Source: Pyropia haitanensis (lineage: Eukaryota; Rhodophyta; Bangiophyceae; Bangiales; Bangiaceae). Taken from it: a stretch of DNA of 64,000 bases. Below the pieces are notes generated by a model. The model was not told the origin of the DNA, ran no database searches, and saw only the letters and a program-made list of their open reading frames with translations. The translations under genes were made by a program, and so were the position numbers. The stretch spans positions 3,102,172-3,166,171 of the forward strand of contig SDUX01000004.1 of NCBI GenBank assembly GCA_008729055.1. Direction: 5' to 3'. Shown here in pieces: positions 41,705 through 51,848 of the stretch (position 1 is the stretch's first letter; each line of letters begins with the position of its first letter).

Positions 41705-42970
41705 ATGGCGGCTTTGGGCACGGGCGGCAAGCAGGGCACGACGGAATGGGAGGACATTCTGCGCTCCAAGGGCATCCTGCCGCCCGAGAAGTCAGCCGAT
41801 GAGCTTGCTTCTGACACCCTCAAGGCCATGGTGGAAGAACGCGTCGAGTCCTACGACCCGCACGCGGCCAAGGACGTGTCGGCCCTGGACGTGGACTTGG
41901 AAGAGGCCGACGAGGAGGAGGAGGCCATCCTGCGCACGTACCGAGACGCTCGCCTGGCCGAGATGAAGGCCGCTTCGACGAAGCGGCGGTACGGGCCAGG
42001 GATTGCCTACATTTCCGCGACGGACTGGAAGGCGGAGGTGACCAACGCGGAGCAGGACCTGCCGGTGGTTGTGTTGCTGGTGCGTTTGTGCGAAGGAAAG
42101 CTTCTTCCATGAGCGGCGAGAGTCGTTTGGCGGCTGGTCTGTTCGTGCGCTTGCTACGTGCTTTTATTTGGTCGTCTCCAGCGAACGGTTGGCGTTGTCC
42201 CGGACGTATCTTCTGGTTCGCAGTGGCACTGCCTTCCGCGCGCGATTGTGTGGCTTGGTTGCCTCTGGCGTCACATGCTGACGTCCCGCGCCTTGTTTTT
42301 GTATCTTATGCGTGCGTTCCTTTTTTTCCTGATGACTGCTTGCCCCACCCCCCTGTCGCTTGATGCGCTGTCGCGGCGCGGCACAGTTTGTACAAACGGA
42401 CGAGTGCCGCCGCATGGAACAGCTGCTGCTGACGCTGTCGGCCGCGCACGTGTTTGTCAAGTTTGTCAAGTGCAAGGCCGGTGATGCACTCAAGAACTAC
42501 CCTGACAGCCAGTGTCCGACGCTGCTCATCTACAAAGGGGGGACGGTCCTGAAGCAGTTCATCAAGTTTGACTCGTTTGGTGGGGCGAAGGCGACAGTTG
42601 AAGGTACGTTCCCTGCTGGTTTACCTGTTTCTCCGATTTTTCTTGTCATAGTTGTCCCACGGCGGCATGGGCGCCGAGCTCGCGTCATGTGGGCGCCACC
42701 TCATGCGACGAGCACGGCGTCATTTTCAGTGCTGAAGGACATGTCCTGACCTGCTGCTTTCTTCTCACTTCACGTTTTCCGCCCACACTGCCTATATCCC
42801 CTCTCCCCTGTTGTCGGTCGCACGCTATGTGTCATTCACCGTACGTTGTTGTTTGCCTGCCTGTGGATGCAGACATTGAATGGGAGTTGTCCAAGCTGGG
42901 CGTGGTGTCCACGGAGCTGACGTCCAAGCCCAGCGCTGACAGCAAGCGCTTCCAAATGCGCCGGTTGTAG
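41705..42970 (+). CDS. PLP2: Phosducin-like protein, PLP2/PDCL3 type
   Basis: Three exons: 41705-42079, 42387-42603 and 42873-42970. GT-AG introns join in phases 0 and 1, giving 229 residues (animal PDCL3 is 239). The N-terminus has TTEWEDILRSKGILPP, then an acidic helix EEADEEEEAILRTYRDARLA and EMKAASTKRRYGPGIAYISA. The thioredoxin-like fold follows: LPVVVLLFVQTDECRRMEQL, HVFVKFVKCKAGD, NYPDSQCPTLLIYKGG and QFIKFDSFGG, ending IEWELSKLGVVSTEL. PLP2 is a cytosolic co-chaperone of the CCT/TRiC chaperonin for actin and tubulin folding. All motifs are in family order. Confidence 0.9.
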
Positions 42971-43667
42971 AGGGTGGCTGGCCACTGCGTAGGATGTCAA
43001 GCGCTTAGCCGTGCGAGCGCTGAAGTTCAGGAGGTTACTTTCTTCGTGCGTTCCTGCCATTTCCTGGCAGACTCTTGGTCTAGTCCCCAGTGTCTCACAG
43101 CGTTGTGTCCTTGCGGCAGCAGCGGCTGCCGCCGCCGCCGCCGGCCGGCGGCGGGGTGAGGCGGCCAAAGACCGACGCCGCGACGAGTGGCGACAGCAGT
43201 TAGCCACGCTCCCCCGAGGAGGTTGTGGCGCTCAAGGCGCTGCTTACCTGCTGCGCGCGCGAGCGCGCACCTCGCCCCGAAAATGGGACGACCGACTCAC
43301 CAAGTAAGCCCTCTGGGCAGAAGGTGGGAGTCAGCCCTGGGGTTAGTCTGCTCCACTCTTTCTTCCGCCCCAGTCCTCCGTCCACTCCTCGAAGGAGGGA
43401 TGGCGCATGGAGGGCACCCTCCTACGCGACGGCGCGGGTGCGTCGACCGGCGCGCCCGACTGCTCGCGGGGGCCCATCCCGTCATCGGCTATCCTGCCGT
43501 TGAGCTGTGGTCGCGGTTCCCACGACGGGCAACCGGCCCCGCGCCGGCAGCCTGCGCCAGCGGAGCAAGCCGCGCTCACAGGGAGCGCCCGGGACTAGAG
43601 TACTGACGAACCCGCTTGCAGTCTGTACTCGCCGCAGCCGGGCTATGAGCTCGACCGGCTCGTCCAG
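42971..43667. other. Convergent intergenic region with possible exon fragments
   Basis: 697 bases between convergent genes. Plus-strand pieces look protein-like (SPEEVVALKALLTCCARERA near 43215-43275; a CACAG acceptor near 43100; a GTAAGC donor near 43303), and a downstream frame MEGTLLRDGAGASTGAPDCS starts at 43407. I could not join these into a gene. A small unrecognised gene is possible. Confidence 0.25.
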
Positions 43668-44930
43668 TCACCGACCTCCCCATCCCCTCAGCCCCGCGGC
43701 GTCCTCCAACACGGCATCCGCGCAGCCAACACCTGACATGTACGCGCTATCAATGGCGGCCTCAGCAGCGGCCCAGACGTCTTGCTCCCCGTTGGTTGCT
43801 CCACCGGTGCCCACTCCGTCGCCACATACGTACACCCCCCAACGTCCGGCGACGCGGAAGGGCCCCTCCCCCTTGCCTGTGAGGCCCGCCCCTGCCTCCG
43901 CGACCGTGACCGCCCGTGCGTACCGCCAACGGTGGGAAAATGTCGCCGCCACCCTCGGGGCCGAGCCTAGCCCCCACACATCGGCGACGGCGGCGACCAA
44001 CGCAGGCGCCCATGCATCGGTGGGGCTATCAAAGTGGGAGTCGGCCCAGGCTGCCGCCACCGGCGCGGCGCCAGGCAGACCGCCCGCGTGACCAACGTAC
44101 ACGGTCGTCGCACCGCCACCAGCGGTGGCAGGTGACTCAATCGCCCCCTTGACCGCCTCACATGTGGAGAAGGTCAGGAGCGGGTGGGCCGGCGTCCGCC
44201 GCAGGAAAACCCTCTCCGCATCCGCCGGCGGAGCGCCCGCCACGGCCACCACCACAGTCAGGGTGGTGGCGTAGGGAACCCCCGCAGACGGGGGAAGGCC
44301 AAGCAGTGCTGCCGCCTGTGGTCCCGGTGGCGTCACCACCACCGCCGTGTACGGCCCGTCAGGAAGGCCTGAGCCTACGCCCCCAACAACTCCCGCGCAG
44401 TCGTCGACGTCTGTCATCACAGCCTCATCCTCTATGCGCGTGCCGTACATGGTGGTGACGTCGCCCGCCGCGACGGCCGCGGCGGCGAGCGCTTCGCCCA
44501 GCCGTCGGTTGCCCCCGGCGACGTAGCGCCGGCCACCGGGGGGGGGAGGAACTACGGTTCCGTCCGCGTCTACAACGGCCGCTGAAGGGAGAGAGCGCAC
44601 GTCAGCGGCGCCCGTCGCCGCGAGCCTGTCGATGGCGGCACGAAAGCATGGAGAAGGGCATGTAAAGAAAGGGGCCCCGTGATCCACGGGGATGACTTCC
44701 TCTGCATCGACGTCGCGAGCTGGAGAGACTTGGGCGGGGGGGTTGGCAGGAGAAGCGGTGGCCCCTCGGTCGTTGACCGCAGGGGACCACCGCCACTGGC
44801 GCGTCGCACACCGCCCGCTTGGCGCGTGGGACTTGTCAAAAATGCGCACCGACACTCCGGTGGCCGCCAGCCGCGCCGCGCAGGCCAAGCCCGAGACGCC
44901 CGCTCCGATCACTGCCACTCGAATGGACAT
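43668..44930 (-). CDS. FAD-dependent oxidoreductase, renalase/amine-oxidase-like
   Basis: Single exon, 420 residues, ATG at 44930. The N-terminal dinucleotide-binding motif is VAVIGAGVSGLACAARLAAT, followed by VRIFDKSHAPSGRCATR, where renalases have 'E K s r g . G R . a T R R'. VDHGAPFFTC corresponds to the family 'D.GaqyF'. Later segments include RRYVAGGNRRLGEALA, YTAVVVTPPGPQAAALLG, a substrate half with HRWRYARA, and the C-terminal FAD-contact motif VYVCGDGVGTGGATNGEQDV with AWSG-like helix AAAEAAIDSAY. These flavoproteins oxidise NAD(P)H isomers or amines; the substrate here is unknown. No clear targeting signal. It converges with the PLP2 region. Confidence 0.85.
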   Translation of the reverse strand: MSIRVAVIGAGVSGLACAARLAATGVSVRIFDKSHAPSGRCATRQWRWSPAVNDRGATASPANPPAQVSPARDVDAEEVIPVDHGAPFFTCPSPCFRAAIDRLAATGAADVRSLPSAAVVDADGTVVPPPPGGRRYVAGGNRRLGEALAAAAVAAGDVTTMYGTRIEDEAVMTDVDDCAGVVGGVGSGLPDGPYTAVVVTPPGPQAAALLGLPPSAGVPYATTLTVVVAVAGAPPADAERVFLRRTPAHPLLTFSTCEAVKGAIESPATAGGGATTVYVGHAGGLPGAAPVAAAWADSHFDSPTDAWAPALVAAVADVWGLGSAPRVAATFSHRWRYARAVTVAEAGAGLTGKGEGPFRVAGRWGVYVCGDGVGTGGATNGEQDVWAAAEAAIDSAYMSGVGCADAVLEDAAGLRGWGGR

Positions 44931-46976
44931 TGTGCATAGACCAAGGGTTGTTTGTACGGGGTCATGCAGAGAAAGACACCGAGCTGGACAACGTCAAGCC
45001 GGCGCTGTCGCAATGACGGACGCAACAAGTCTCTTGCGTGCATCGCAACTCCATCTGCCAGGAGCAACAAGTCGGTTCCCGTGACAAGAAGTACAACTCC
45101 GCTTTGGGGAAAACGTTGGCGCGCACATGTTCAATTGCAGTGTGATAAGTACCACCCCAATGAAGGATACACGAGGTGGCTGCTGTTTCCATCGCGGTCC
45201 GGAGAGCGACCGCCACTCGAGCACAGAGACTGGTGACCCCACGGTAGATGTAGTGTCCAGACAAGCGCCACTCGGTATAGACGCTTTGGTATGTAGTGTG
45301 CTCGGTATGTGCCGACCGGATGGTTGCCGCGGAAGTTGTTGTGGTCAAGACGAGCCCGGGGTGTGCCCCGTCGACCGACCGCCGACGACTTCGCGGGTGG
45401 GGCAGCTCACGGCGAGGCCCGGAGAGGCACCGGCCGGCTGGGGGCTCACCGCCGCTGCACGATTGTTGTTCAACAGAGGCCGTCGTTGAGCCGTCCGGTC
45501 CACGCCTCGTTGACTCCCGGCCCGCTACGTAGGTAGATAGCACAAGAGCCTGGATACGTCCCTCAACGTACGCGCCCGGATCAGCTGCCTACGAGGTCTG
45601 CGTTGAATGGCGTGCAACGAGTAAGTACTTTACATGTCGGCCTGTTGCCGGGAGTCGACAGGAGAGGGCCACCCGCACCACGGGTGGAGCATAGCAGAGA
45701 CCCACCGCAGCGGCATCGCTCGTGCGGGCGCCCCCTGTGCCGCGGTACGAGCCCCGATCTGCGTGGCAGACGCCTGTGGCAGCCTCGCTCCTGTTCCTCG
45801 CCGCGTCCTGCGTCTGGCGCGGGGAGAGTTGTGAGAGCGTCACCGCGAGCTGACGCCGACCTGACAAGACCTTGTCAATCCCCATTGGCCTGTGCTCGTG
45901 TGGGGGCCAATGAAATTCGTTCTTCCTGCGTCGATCCTTGCAGGAACCCAATCGTCACACCGACGTGCCCCGTGTGGTGTGACCACGGCCTGCGCACGGC
46001 CTGGCCACGCTGTGGTCTGTGCAACGTATCCAGTCTCCAATCGTCCGTCCGAGGCGGCGGCTTGGTGTGCACGGACGGCGAGGGCGCTGCGTTGGCGCGG
46101 CACCCGATGGTCCGCGACGCGGACGTCCCGAGTGGCTGCCACAGCAACGTAGGCTGGCTCCGACGACACGCCCGCCACCTCTGGAGAAGAACGGTCTGTG
46201 GGTGGGTCTGGATTTCGGGCGAAGTTCTGGCCAAGGGGAGCGCTGCATGTGGCGGCAGGGACCTTTGCGACAATCTCCAGCCTGGCGAGAGGGGTTGGAG
46301 CACCCGGGGCTGCCTAACAGGCGAGCGACCTATCCGCGGTGATGCAGCGGCCACAACGTATCGTGTGGCGTAGGCGGTGGCCCTCGTGGGCGCGGCATTT
46401 TGGTCGAGGATGATCGCTCCGCCTTTGTCGGGGATCGCTGTCAAGGCCAGAGGGAGCCAGGGGCGGCGGTAAAGCCGGTGGTCCGTCGGCCGCCACGCCG
46501 GACATCTCTTTTCCAAGGCCCCCGCGCGAGGGGCGCAACGTATCCCAATGGTGGAGCACAATTGTCGCTCGGAGCATTTTCTCTGAGGCTGAAGCAGCTC
46601 CACGCTGTGGTCGGCGTGTGCCGCGGCAAGGAGACTCTGGGGCGGGGGGGGAGGGGGGGATCACGGTTCCGAAGGCCGAGTCAGGCAGGTACGGAGGGTG
46701 CGGCACTTGCGCGACGGCGTGCCTATATCATGGCGAAGGGCGTCGCTCATCGTGGGGGATGGCCTCGTGAACGTACGCACGGCTCGCTCTACACACCCAT
46801 CCCTTCCCACTGGCCTTTGCATTCCGCCGGCACGGTTGCCGTCCTTTTCCACCTGTGCACTGCGGGTCTTCGCCGCGACGGCGGCAGCGTCCGACGCAGC
46901 CCTCCTCCCACCCACTCGCCCGGCTTCCTCCCGCTCGACGAGTGCATCCCCTGGCCACATTCCTGCATCATCCATC
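44931..46976. other. 2-kb intergenic region, mixed composition
   Basis: Less GC-biased than the coding parts. Open frames of 100-250 codons occur on both strands, but most start at GTG or TTG and none carries a complete motif. A minus-strand piece LALTAIPDKGGAIILDQ (about 46430) recalls the 'DKG' start of some retroelement reverse transcriptases, without continuation. The last ~250 bases should be the promoter and leader of the LPMO-like gene. Confidence 0.35.
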
Positions 46977-47867
46977 ATGGTCGCCCGCGTGAGAGTATCG
47001 TGGGTCGTCGCGGCGCTCACCCTCGCCGTCAGCTGCGTCACCACTACCCACGTCGCTGCCCATTCGTCCCTGGTAAGTCCCCTAGAGGAGACCTACGAGA
47101 ACGCCTGTCGTCTTGGCGGCGTCAACCGACACAAGGGCGTCAACTGTCCGGGGCCGTGCCCGACCAAGCGGAAGCGCAAGAACTACCGGGTCGTGACGTT
47201 CCGCCGCGGCCAGCGGACGCCCATCGAGTACCTGCGCAACAACCACAAGGGCGGCTTCCTCCGCCTCTCCCTTGTGCCGGTGCACCAAAAGATGAGCCAC
47301 GCCGCCCACGCGCGAAATGCCTTCCGGTGGAGCTGCTGGTCGCACGGGCGGATTGGGTGCGGGCGGGGCGACTGTGGCACGGACCGGACGCGGAGCCGGT
47401 ATCGGCAGCACATTACCATCCCCGACGTGTTCCCAGACGGGGACTACATGCTCGGCTACGCCTGGTACGGCGGCTCCTTCCAGCAAGGGGACTACTACTC
47501 GTGCGCGCACGTGCGGGTGCAGGGTGGCGCGCCGCTGCGCGCGTCCTACACCGCAACGTTGGAGCACGCCCGCGGCGGCAAGTGCGAGTCCACTGCCAAC
47601 CGGCTGGGCGTCTGCCGTCGGGAGCCGTGCAGGGGCCGCAGGCGGACGCCCATGAGTCCGGCCGAGTTTAGCGGCTCACCGCCAAAGATCCTGTCGTCCA
47701 GCATTGATGCGCGAATGGGGAGCCCAGACGACGGGAACAACAGGCGGAATGGCGGGAACAACTGGCGCAACAGGAACAAGTGGCGCAAGAAGAACAACTG
47801 GCGTCAGAACCGGTGGCGCCGCAACAAGAACCAGTGGAACAAGAACAAGCGCTGGCAAAGGAAGTGA
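46977..47867 (+). CDS. Secreted LPMO-like protein (N-terminal His) with Asn/Trp/Arg/Lys tail
   Basis: Single exon, 296 residues, ATG at 46977. The signal peptide (VSWVVAALTLAVSCVTTTHV) is predicted to end at VAA, leaving His29 as the mature first residue: HSSLVSPLEE. A free N-terminal His is half of the copper 'histidine brace' of lytic polysaccharide monooxygenases. The domain continues with CRLGGVNRHKGVNCPGPC, RNNHKGGFLRLSLVPVHQKM, WSCWSHGRIGCGRGDCGTD, then IPDVFPDGDYMLGYAWYGG and DYYSCAHVRV. At least ten Cys are present. The Y/W-G-G..D-Y-Y-S-C end is like the aromatic brace region of LPMO-like proteins. Residues ~250-296 are a tail of N, W, R and K repeats. No exact AA family can be named by eye, and enzyme activity is inferred. 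A GTAAGT at 47073-47078 is read through. Confidence 0.7.
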   Translation: MVARVRVSWVVAALTLAVSCVTTTHVAAHSSLVSPLEETYENACRLGGVNRHKGVNCPGPCPTKRKRKNYRVVTFRRGQRTPIEYLRNNHKGGFLRLSLVPVHQKMSHAAHARNAFRWSCWSHGRIGCGRGDCGTDRTRSRYRQHITIPDVFPDGDYMLGYAWYGGSFQQGDYYSCAHVRVQGGAPLRASYTATLEHARGGKCESTANRLGVCRREPCRGRRRTPMSPAEFSGSPPKILSSSIDARMGSPDDGNNRRNGGNNWRNRNKWRKKNNWRQNRWRRNKNQWNKNKRWQRK

Positions 47868-48838
47868 GGCGCTGGGGGCTGAGGGTGGGTGAGAGGGGCG
47901 GTAGGGTGGCGATGGGGCGCCGTTGAAAGCACCGCTGAGCAGAGAAGATGAAACAAGCATGGTCGGCCTGGACGCCCGTTGTAGGAGGGGGGAAACCCCA
48001 CCGGCCACGAGCCGCCATGCAGGAAAGGCCATGAACGGCGGGCGCGCTGGTGACAGTCGCGGTGGCGAGCTGGTCAGCACAAACGTCTGCCGCTGTCTCG
48101 TTCACGCGCCGTGCGGCGCGTGGGGCTGTCGCACCAGCCACAACGGCGACACGCCCAGGCCCTCGAACGTTCACAGGACGGAGAGACCGGGGGTGTGGAG
48201 CCCACTCGGGCGCCAGCATTCGCGGAGGTGGCCTTCATCGGCACTAGCGGGACGCACAGGGCGGCGCCGTCAACGGCAACCGCCACGTCGGAGATGGTCA
48301 CCAGGGCGAGCGCGGCACGCGGTAGGTTAGGTACACTGGGTTGTCTAGGGTGCCGGTCGCTACCTCAGCCTCGGTTGGAAAGTCTGTGGCGGCAGATCTG
48401 AAGGATACGGCAGCTTCCGTGGCACGTACGCAAACAACGGTGGCGGCGGCGGCGGCGGCGGGGGTAGCGGTGGCGACGGCGGAGGTGCCGGCGGTGGCAG
48501 AAGCGGCCGCAGCGGCGGCAGCGGCAATAGCGATCGCGGCAGTGACGTCCGTCGCATTGCCAGTGACGACACGAGGGCAACACACTCCGCTGCGGCGACA
48601 ACAAGGCCGATCGCGCTGCGCAGTGAGGCTTAATCCGCGGTCACTGCTCGGCCCGGCTTTTCTTCCCAATCGGCCTGCCAAGAACTTGTGGCGAAAAAGT
48701 TAAAAATAGCTCCCCACCGATAGACATGCGCTCTGCTGGAGCCAAAAAAAAAGCTTTTTGGATATAGCTTTTTGGCTCACCGATAGACATGCTCTAAACG
48801 AGTCCGCGCAACCCATCGGTGAACCTCAATTAGGCCCC
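47868..48838. other. Intergenic region between the LPMO-like gene and the coiled-coil gene
   Basis: 971 bases. 47870-48330 is mixed sequence without motif. 48420-48620 has (GGC/GTG)n-type triplet repeats read as Ala/Val in one frame. 48700-48800 holds a hairpin with direct repeats (separate entry). No gene is called. Confidence 0.4.
48715..48791. repeat. Direct repeat flanking an A/T hairpin
   Basis: CACCGATAGACATG occurs at 48715-48728 and 48778-48791. Between them lies an inverted repeat, GAGCCAAAAA (48739-48748) and TTTTTGGCTC (48769-48778), with a 20-base AT-rich spacer. It has the look of a miniature element or footprint inserted between duplicated sites, but could be a regulatory hairpin. 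Confidence 0.5.
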
Positions 48839-51434
48839 ACTGCGCTGGCCGCGACAGCAGCAGCAGCGGTGGAGGACCAGCGGCGGTCGGTGGCCACCCG
48901 CGCCCCCGCCCCGTCCCCCCCCCCCCCCCCCCGCCCGCCCGTGCGGCCACCGCCGAGATGGCTGTGCCAGTAAAGGCGTCCCCGCCACGCCCGCGCTCGC
49001 CTCCGCGGCCATCTCGTCGGCACCGACGGTTAGCGCACCCGCCGCCGAATGGCACCGTTCCCACAAGCGCGGCCGTGACGCGCGCCACGCCGCGACCGCC
49101 GCCGCGTTATCCGGGAGCGCCGCTTCCCAAACGGCCGCCGCCGCCGCCGCCGCCTCTGCGGGCGCGCTCGCCGACGCCAACGCGCGCGCCGACGCGGCGG
49201 CGGCGGCGGTGGCGGCGGCGAGCGCCGCCGCCGCTGAGGCCCACGCCGCGGCGCTCGCGCGCGCCGACGGCGCGGAAGCGGCGCTCCGCGCGGCGGAGCA
49301 GGCGCTCCGCCGGGCCGCCGTTGACGCCGCCGACGCGGACGCGGACGCGGCCGCGTCACGTGGGCGGCTGACCAAGGCGGGCACCTGCCTCGACGAGGTC
49401 CGCGCCGACGCTGCGGGCACGGCCGCGGACCTGGGCGCCGAGGTGGCCGCCGCGGGCGCGCGGGCGGCCAAGGCCACCACCGCCGCGGCGGCGGCCGAGG
49501 TCACCGCCGGCGCCGCCGAGGCCGCCCGCGCCGACGCGGCCCCTGACGAGGCGCGCGCGGTGGCCGCGGCGGCGGCGGCCGCCGCCGAGGTCACCGCCCT
49601 CCGCGGGCTGCTCGACGCGGCAACCGCCGCGGCGGCAGCCGACTCGGCCGCCGCGGCCAACCTGGCCTCCCGCCGCCGCGCCGCAGGCGCCGCCGCCCGC
49701 GACGCGGACGCGGCCGCCGACGCGGCCGCCGCCGAGGCGGCCGCCGCGACGGCGCGCGCGGAAACCGCATCGGCCGCGGCGGCAACGGCGCGCGTCAACG
49801 CTGACGACGCGGCAGCGGCGCCGGCGGCCGCGTCGGCGGGGGCCGCGGCCGCGACCGAGGCGGCCGACCGGGCGGTCGCGGCGCTGCCGGCGCTCGAGGC
49901 CGATGTTGCCACGCTCGCAGAGGCGGACGCGGGCCTCCGCGCGGCCGCCGCGGAGGCGCGGCGCCATTGGCGCGACGCGGAGGAGGCGCGGCGCGCGGTC
50001 GACACGACGTCTACACGGCTGGCACAGTCCGGGAGGGACGCGGCGGCAGCCGCCGCCGCCGCGGCGGCTGCGCAGGAGCACCTAGACGCGGCCCAGACTG
50101 CGGTGGCGGCCACGGCCGCGGCGGCCGACGCGGCGACCGCGGCGGCCGACGCGGACGAGGCCGCTGCGGCGACGGCACGGCGGGCCGCCTCGGCTACGGT
50201 CGCGTCGGGCGACGCCGCCACTGCCGCGGCGGCCGACGCGGCCGCCGCCGCGGCCGCGGCCGACGCGGACGCTGCGGCTGCGACGGAGCGGGCAGATGCG
50301 GCGGCGGCGGCGGCCATCGCCGCCGCCGAGCGGCAGGCGGCCGCCGACGCGGCGGCAGCCGAGGGGGCCACTGCCACCGCCGCCGCCATCGCCGCGGGAG
50401 ACGCCAGCCTCTGCGACGCGTCGCGGGCGGCGTCGGCGGCCACGACGGCCGTCGCCCGCAGCGACGCGGCGGAAAAGGGGGCGGCCACGGCGGCTGCCGC
50501 GGCGGCGGTCGACCAGGCGGCCGCCGCGGCGGACCGGTCCGCCGCGGCTGCCGCCGACGCGCGGCGAGCCGAGACGGACGCCGCCGCCGACGTGGCCGCC
50601 GCGGCTGCCGTCGCGGCGGCCGCCAAAGTGGAGGTCGCGGCGGGTCGGGGCGCAGGCTTGAGGGACGAGCTTGCCGACGCGACCGCCGCTTTGGCGGCCG
50701 CCGCCGCCGCGGCCGACGAGGCGGCAGCGGCCGCGGTGGCCGTGTCGGACGGAGCGGCCGCAGCGGCTGCAGATGCGGCTGCGCCTGATGGCAATGCGGC
50801 GGCGGCGGCGGCGGCCATGGCTGGTGCCGAGGCGGCCGTGGCCGCGGCAGAAAAGGGTGTGGCGGCGGCGGCAGAGCGGACGGCCGCGGCGGCGGCGGCG
50901 GCGGCCAAGGCCGACGACGAGCGCCGCGCGGCGGCGGCGGCAGCCACCACAGCGGCCGCAGCCGCGGATGATGTCAAGACCCGTCTGGCCGCGGCGGGTG
51001 ACGCTGCCGACGCCGCGAGGAGGGAGCTGGCGTCGCTGACCACCGCGGCCGCCAACGCGGACCGTGCGCGGGAGGCGGCGGCGGCGGCCGCCGCGGCCGC
51101 CGCGGCCGCCACGGCCGACGCGGACGCCGCCGTGGCCGCGGCGCAGGCCAAGGCCGCGGCGGCGGACCAGACGGCGGCGGCGGCTGCCGCGGCCGCTGAC
51201 GCTGACCGGATAGCGGCGTCCGCCGCGGCCGACACGACGGCGTCCACCGGCTGGGGTGCCACGCGTGGCGACAGCGGCAGCAGCGGCACCGCCAGACGCG
51301 GCACCCGCGCCGCCCCCACCGCCGACGGCAGCGTCGGCGGCACCCCCCCCCCCCCCGTCAGCGGCCGCGGCGGGCTCCGTGTGGAGCGCCTCCCCGTGGG
51401 CGGCGGCGTCGAGCTTGGCGAGCACTCGGGATGA
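48839..51434 (+). CDS. Alanine-rich long coiled-coil protein
   Basis: From about 48960 the plus strand reads VPATPALASAAISSAPTVSA, then AAEWHRSHKRGRDARHAATA, then ~750 residues of heptad-like Ala with regularly placed Asp/Glu/Arg/Lys (AALARADGAEAALRAAEQAL; GRLTKAGTCLDEVRADAAG; EARRHWRDAEEARRAVDTTS). The frame runs to a stop at 51434. Upstream of a C run (about 48916-48932) a second frame (LAATAAAAVEDQRRSVATRA) looks like its continuation, so the start is not fixed. No ATG in frame was found; the nearest ATG (48958) is in another frame. The charged heptads are seen only on this strand; the opposite frame is Ser/Ala without charge. A structural or scaffold role is likely; no family recognised. 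The C-terminal ~60 residues may be non-coding. Confidence 0.5.
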
Positions 51435-51569
51435 GGATCTTGACCGCCGCGTCCACGGTGGGGCCCTCCCCCCCCCCAGCGGCGGCGGCGGCGGCGCCCC
51501 CCCCGCCCAGCCCCCTCCCCCCACCCCCAGCGGCGGCGACCCCCCCCCCACCCGCCGCGCCACCCCCCC

Positions 51570-51848
51570 CTGAAGGACGTCCACATAGTTGGCCGCCTCG
51601 GCGGTGTAGGGCTCGCCCGTCTCCACGTGCGCGTACGCCCAGTGCGCGCCGCCGGCGGGCCTTGGCACGAGCAGCCCAGCGTTGACGTAGTCGACCGACG
51701 CGAGGAAGGCGACGCCGGGCACCGCCGCGAGCGCCGCGAGTGCCGTGTGGCTGCCGCGGCGGCGGTAGTGGCGATCACCGCCGCCACGCGCGGCGACACC
51801 GCAGGCGCGCACGCCGTCGGCGGAGGCGGCGGCCGCCCAAGCGCGCAC
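51570..51848 (-). CDS. Unrecognised exon-like segment
   Basis: On the minus strand the segment reads GSHTALAALAAVPGVAFLAS, VDYVNAGLLVPRPAGGAHWA, then YAHVETGEPYTAEAANYVDV before a C/G-run region. The composition (aromatic, His, Thr, Asn) is unlike the surrounding repeats, so I think it is real coding sequence converging on the coiled-coil gene. Possible partner pieces lie at 52349-51990 (VAFSAASWLEPLAEMLRRGE). I could not place the start, splice sites or family. Confidence 0.35.

Noticed and set aside
46390..46470. Retroelement-like 'PDKGGAIIL' on the minus strand
   Set aside because: No further reverse transcriptase motifs follow in any frame, and the surrounding frame starts at a non-ATG codon.
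47073..47078. GTAAGT splice donor early in the LPMO-like gene
   Set aside because: The frame reads through it with a sensible HSSLVSP motif and no compensating acceptor is needed for the downstream domain.
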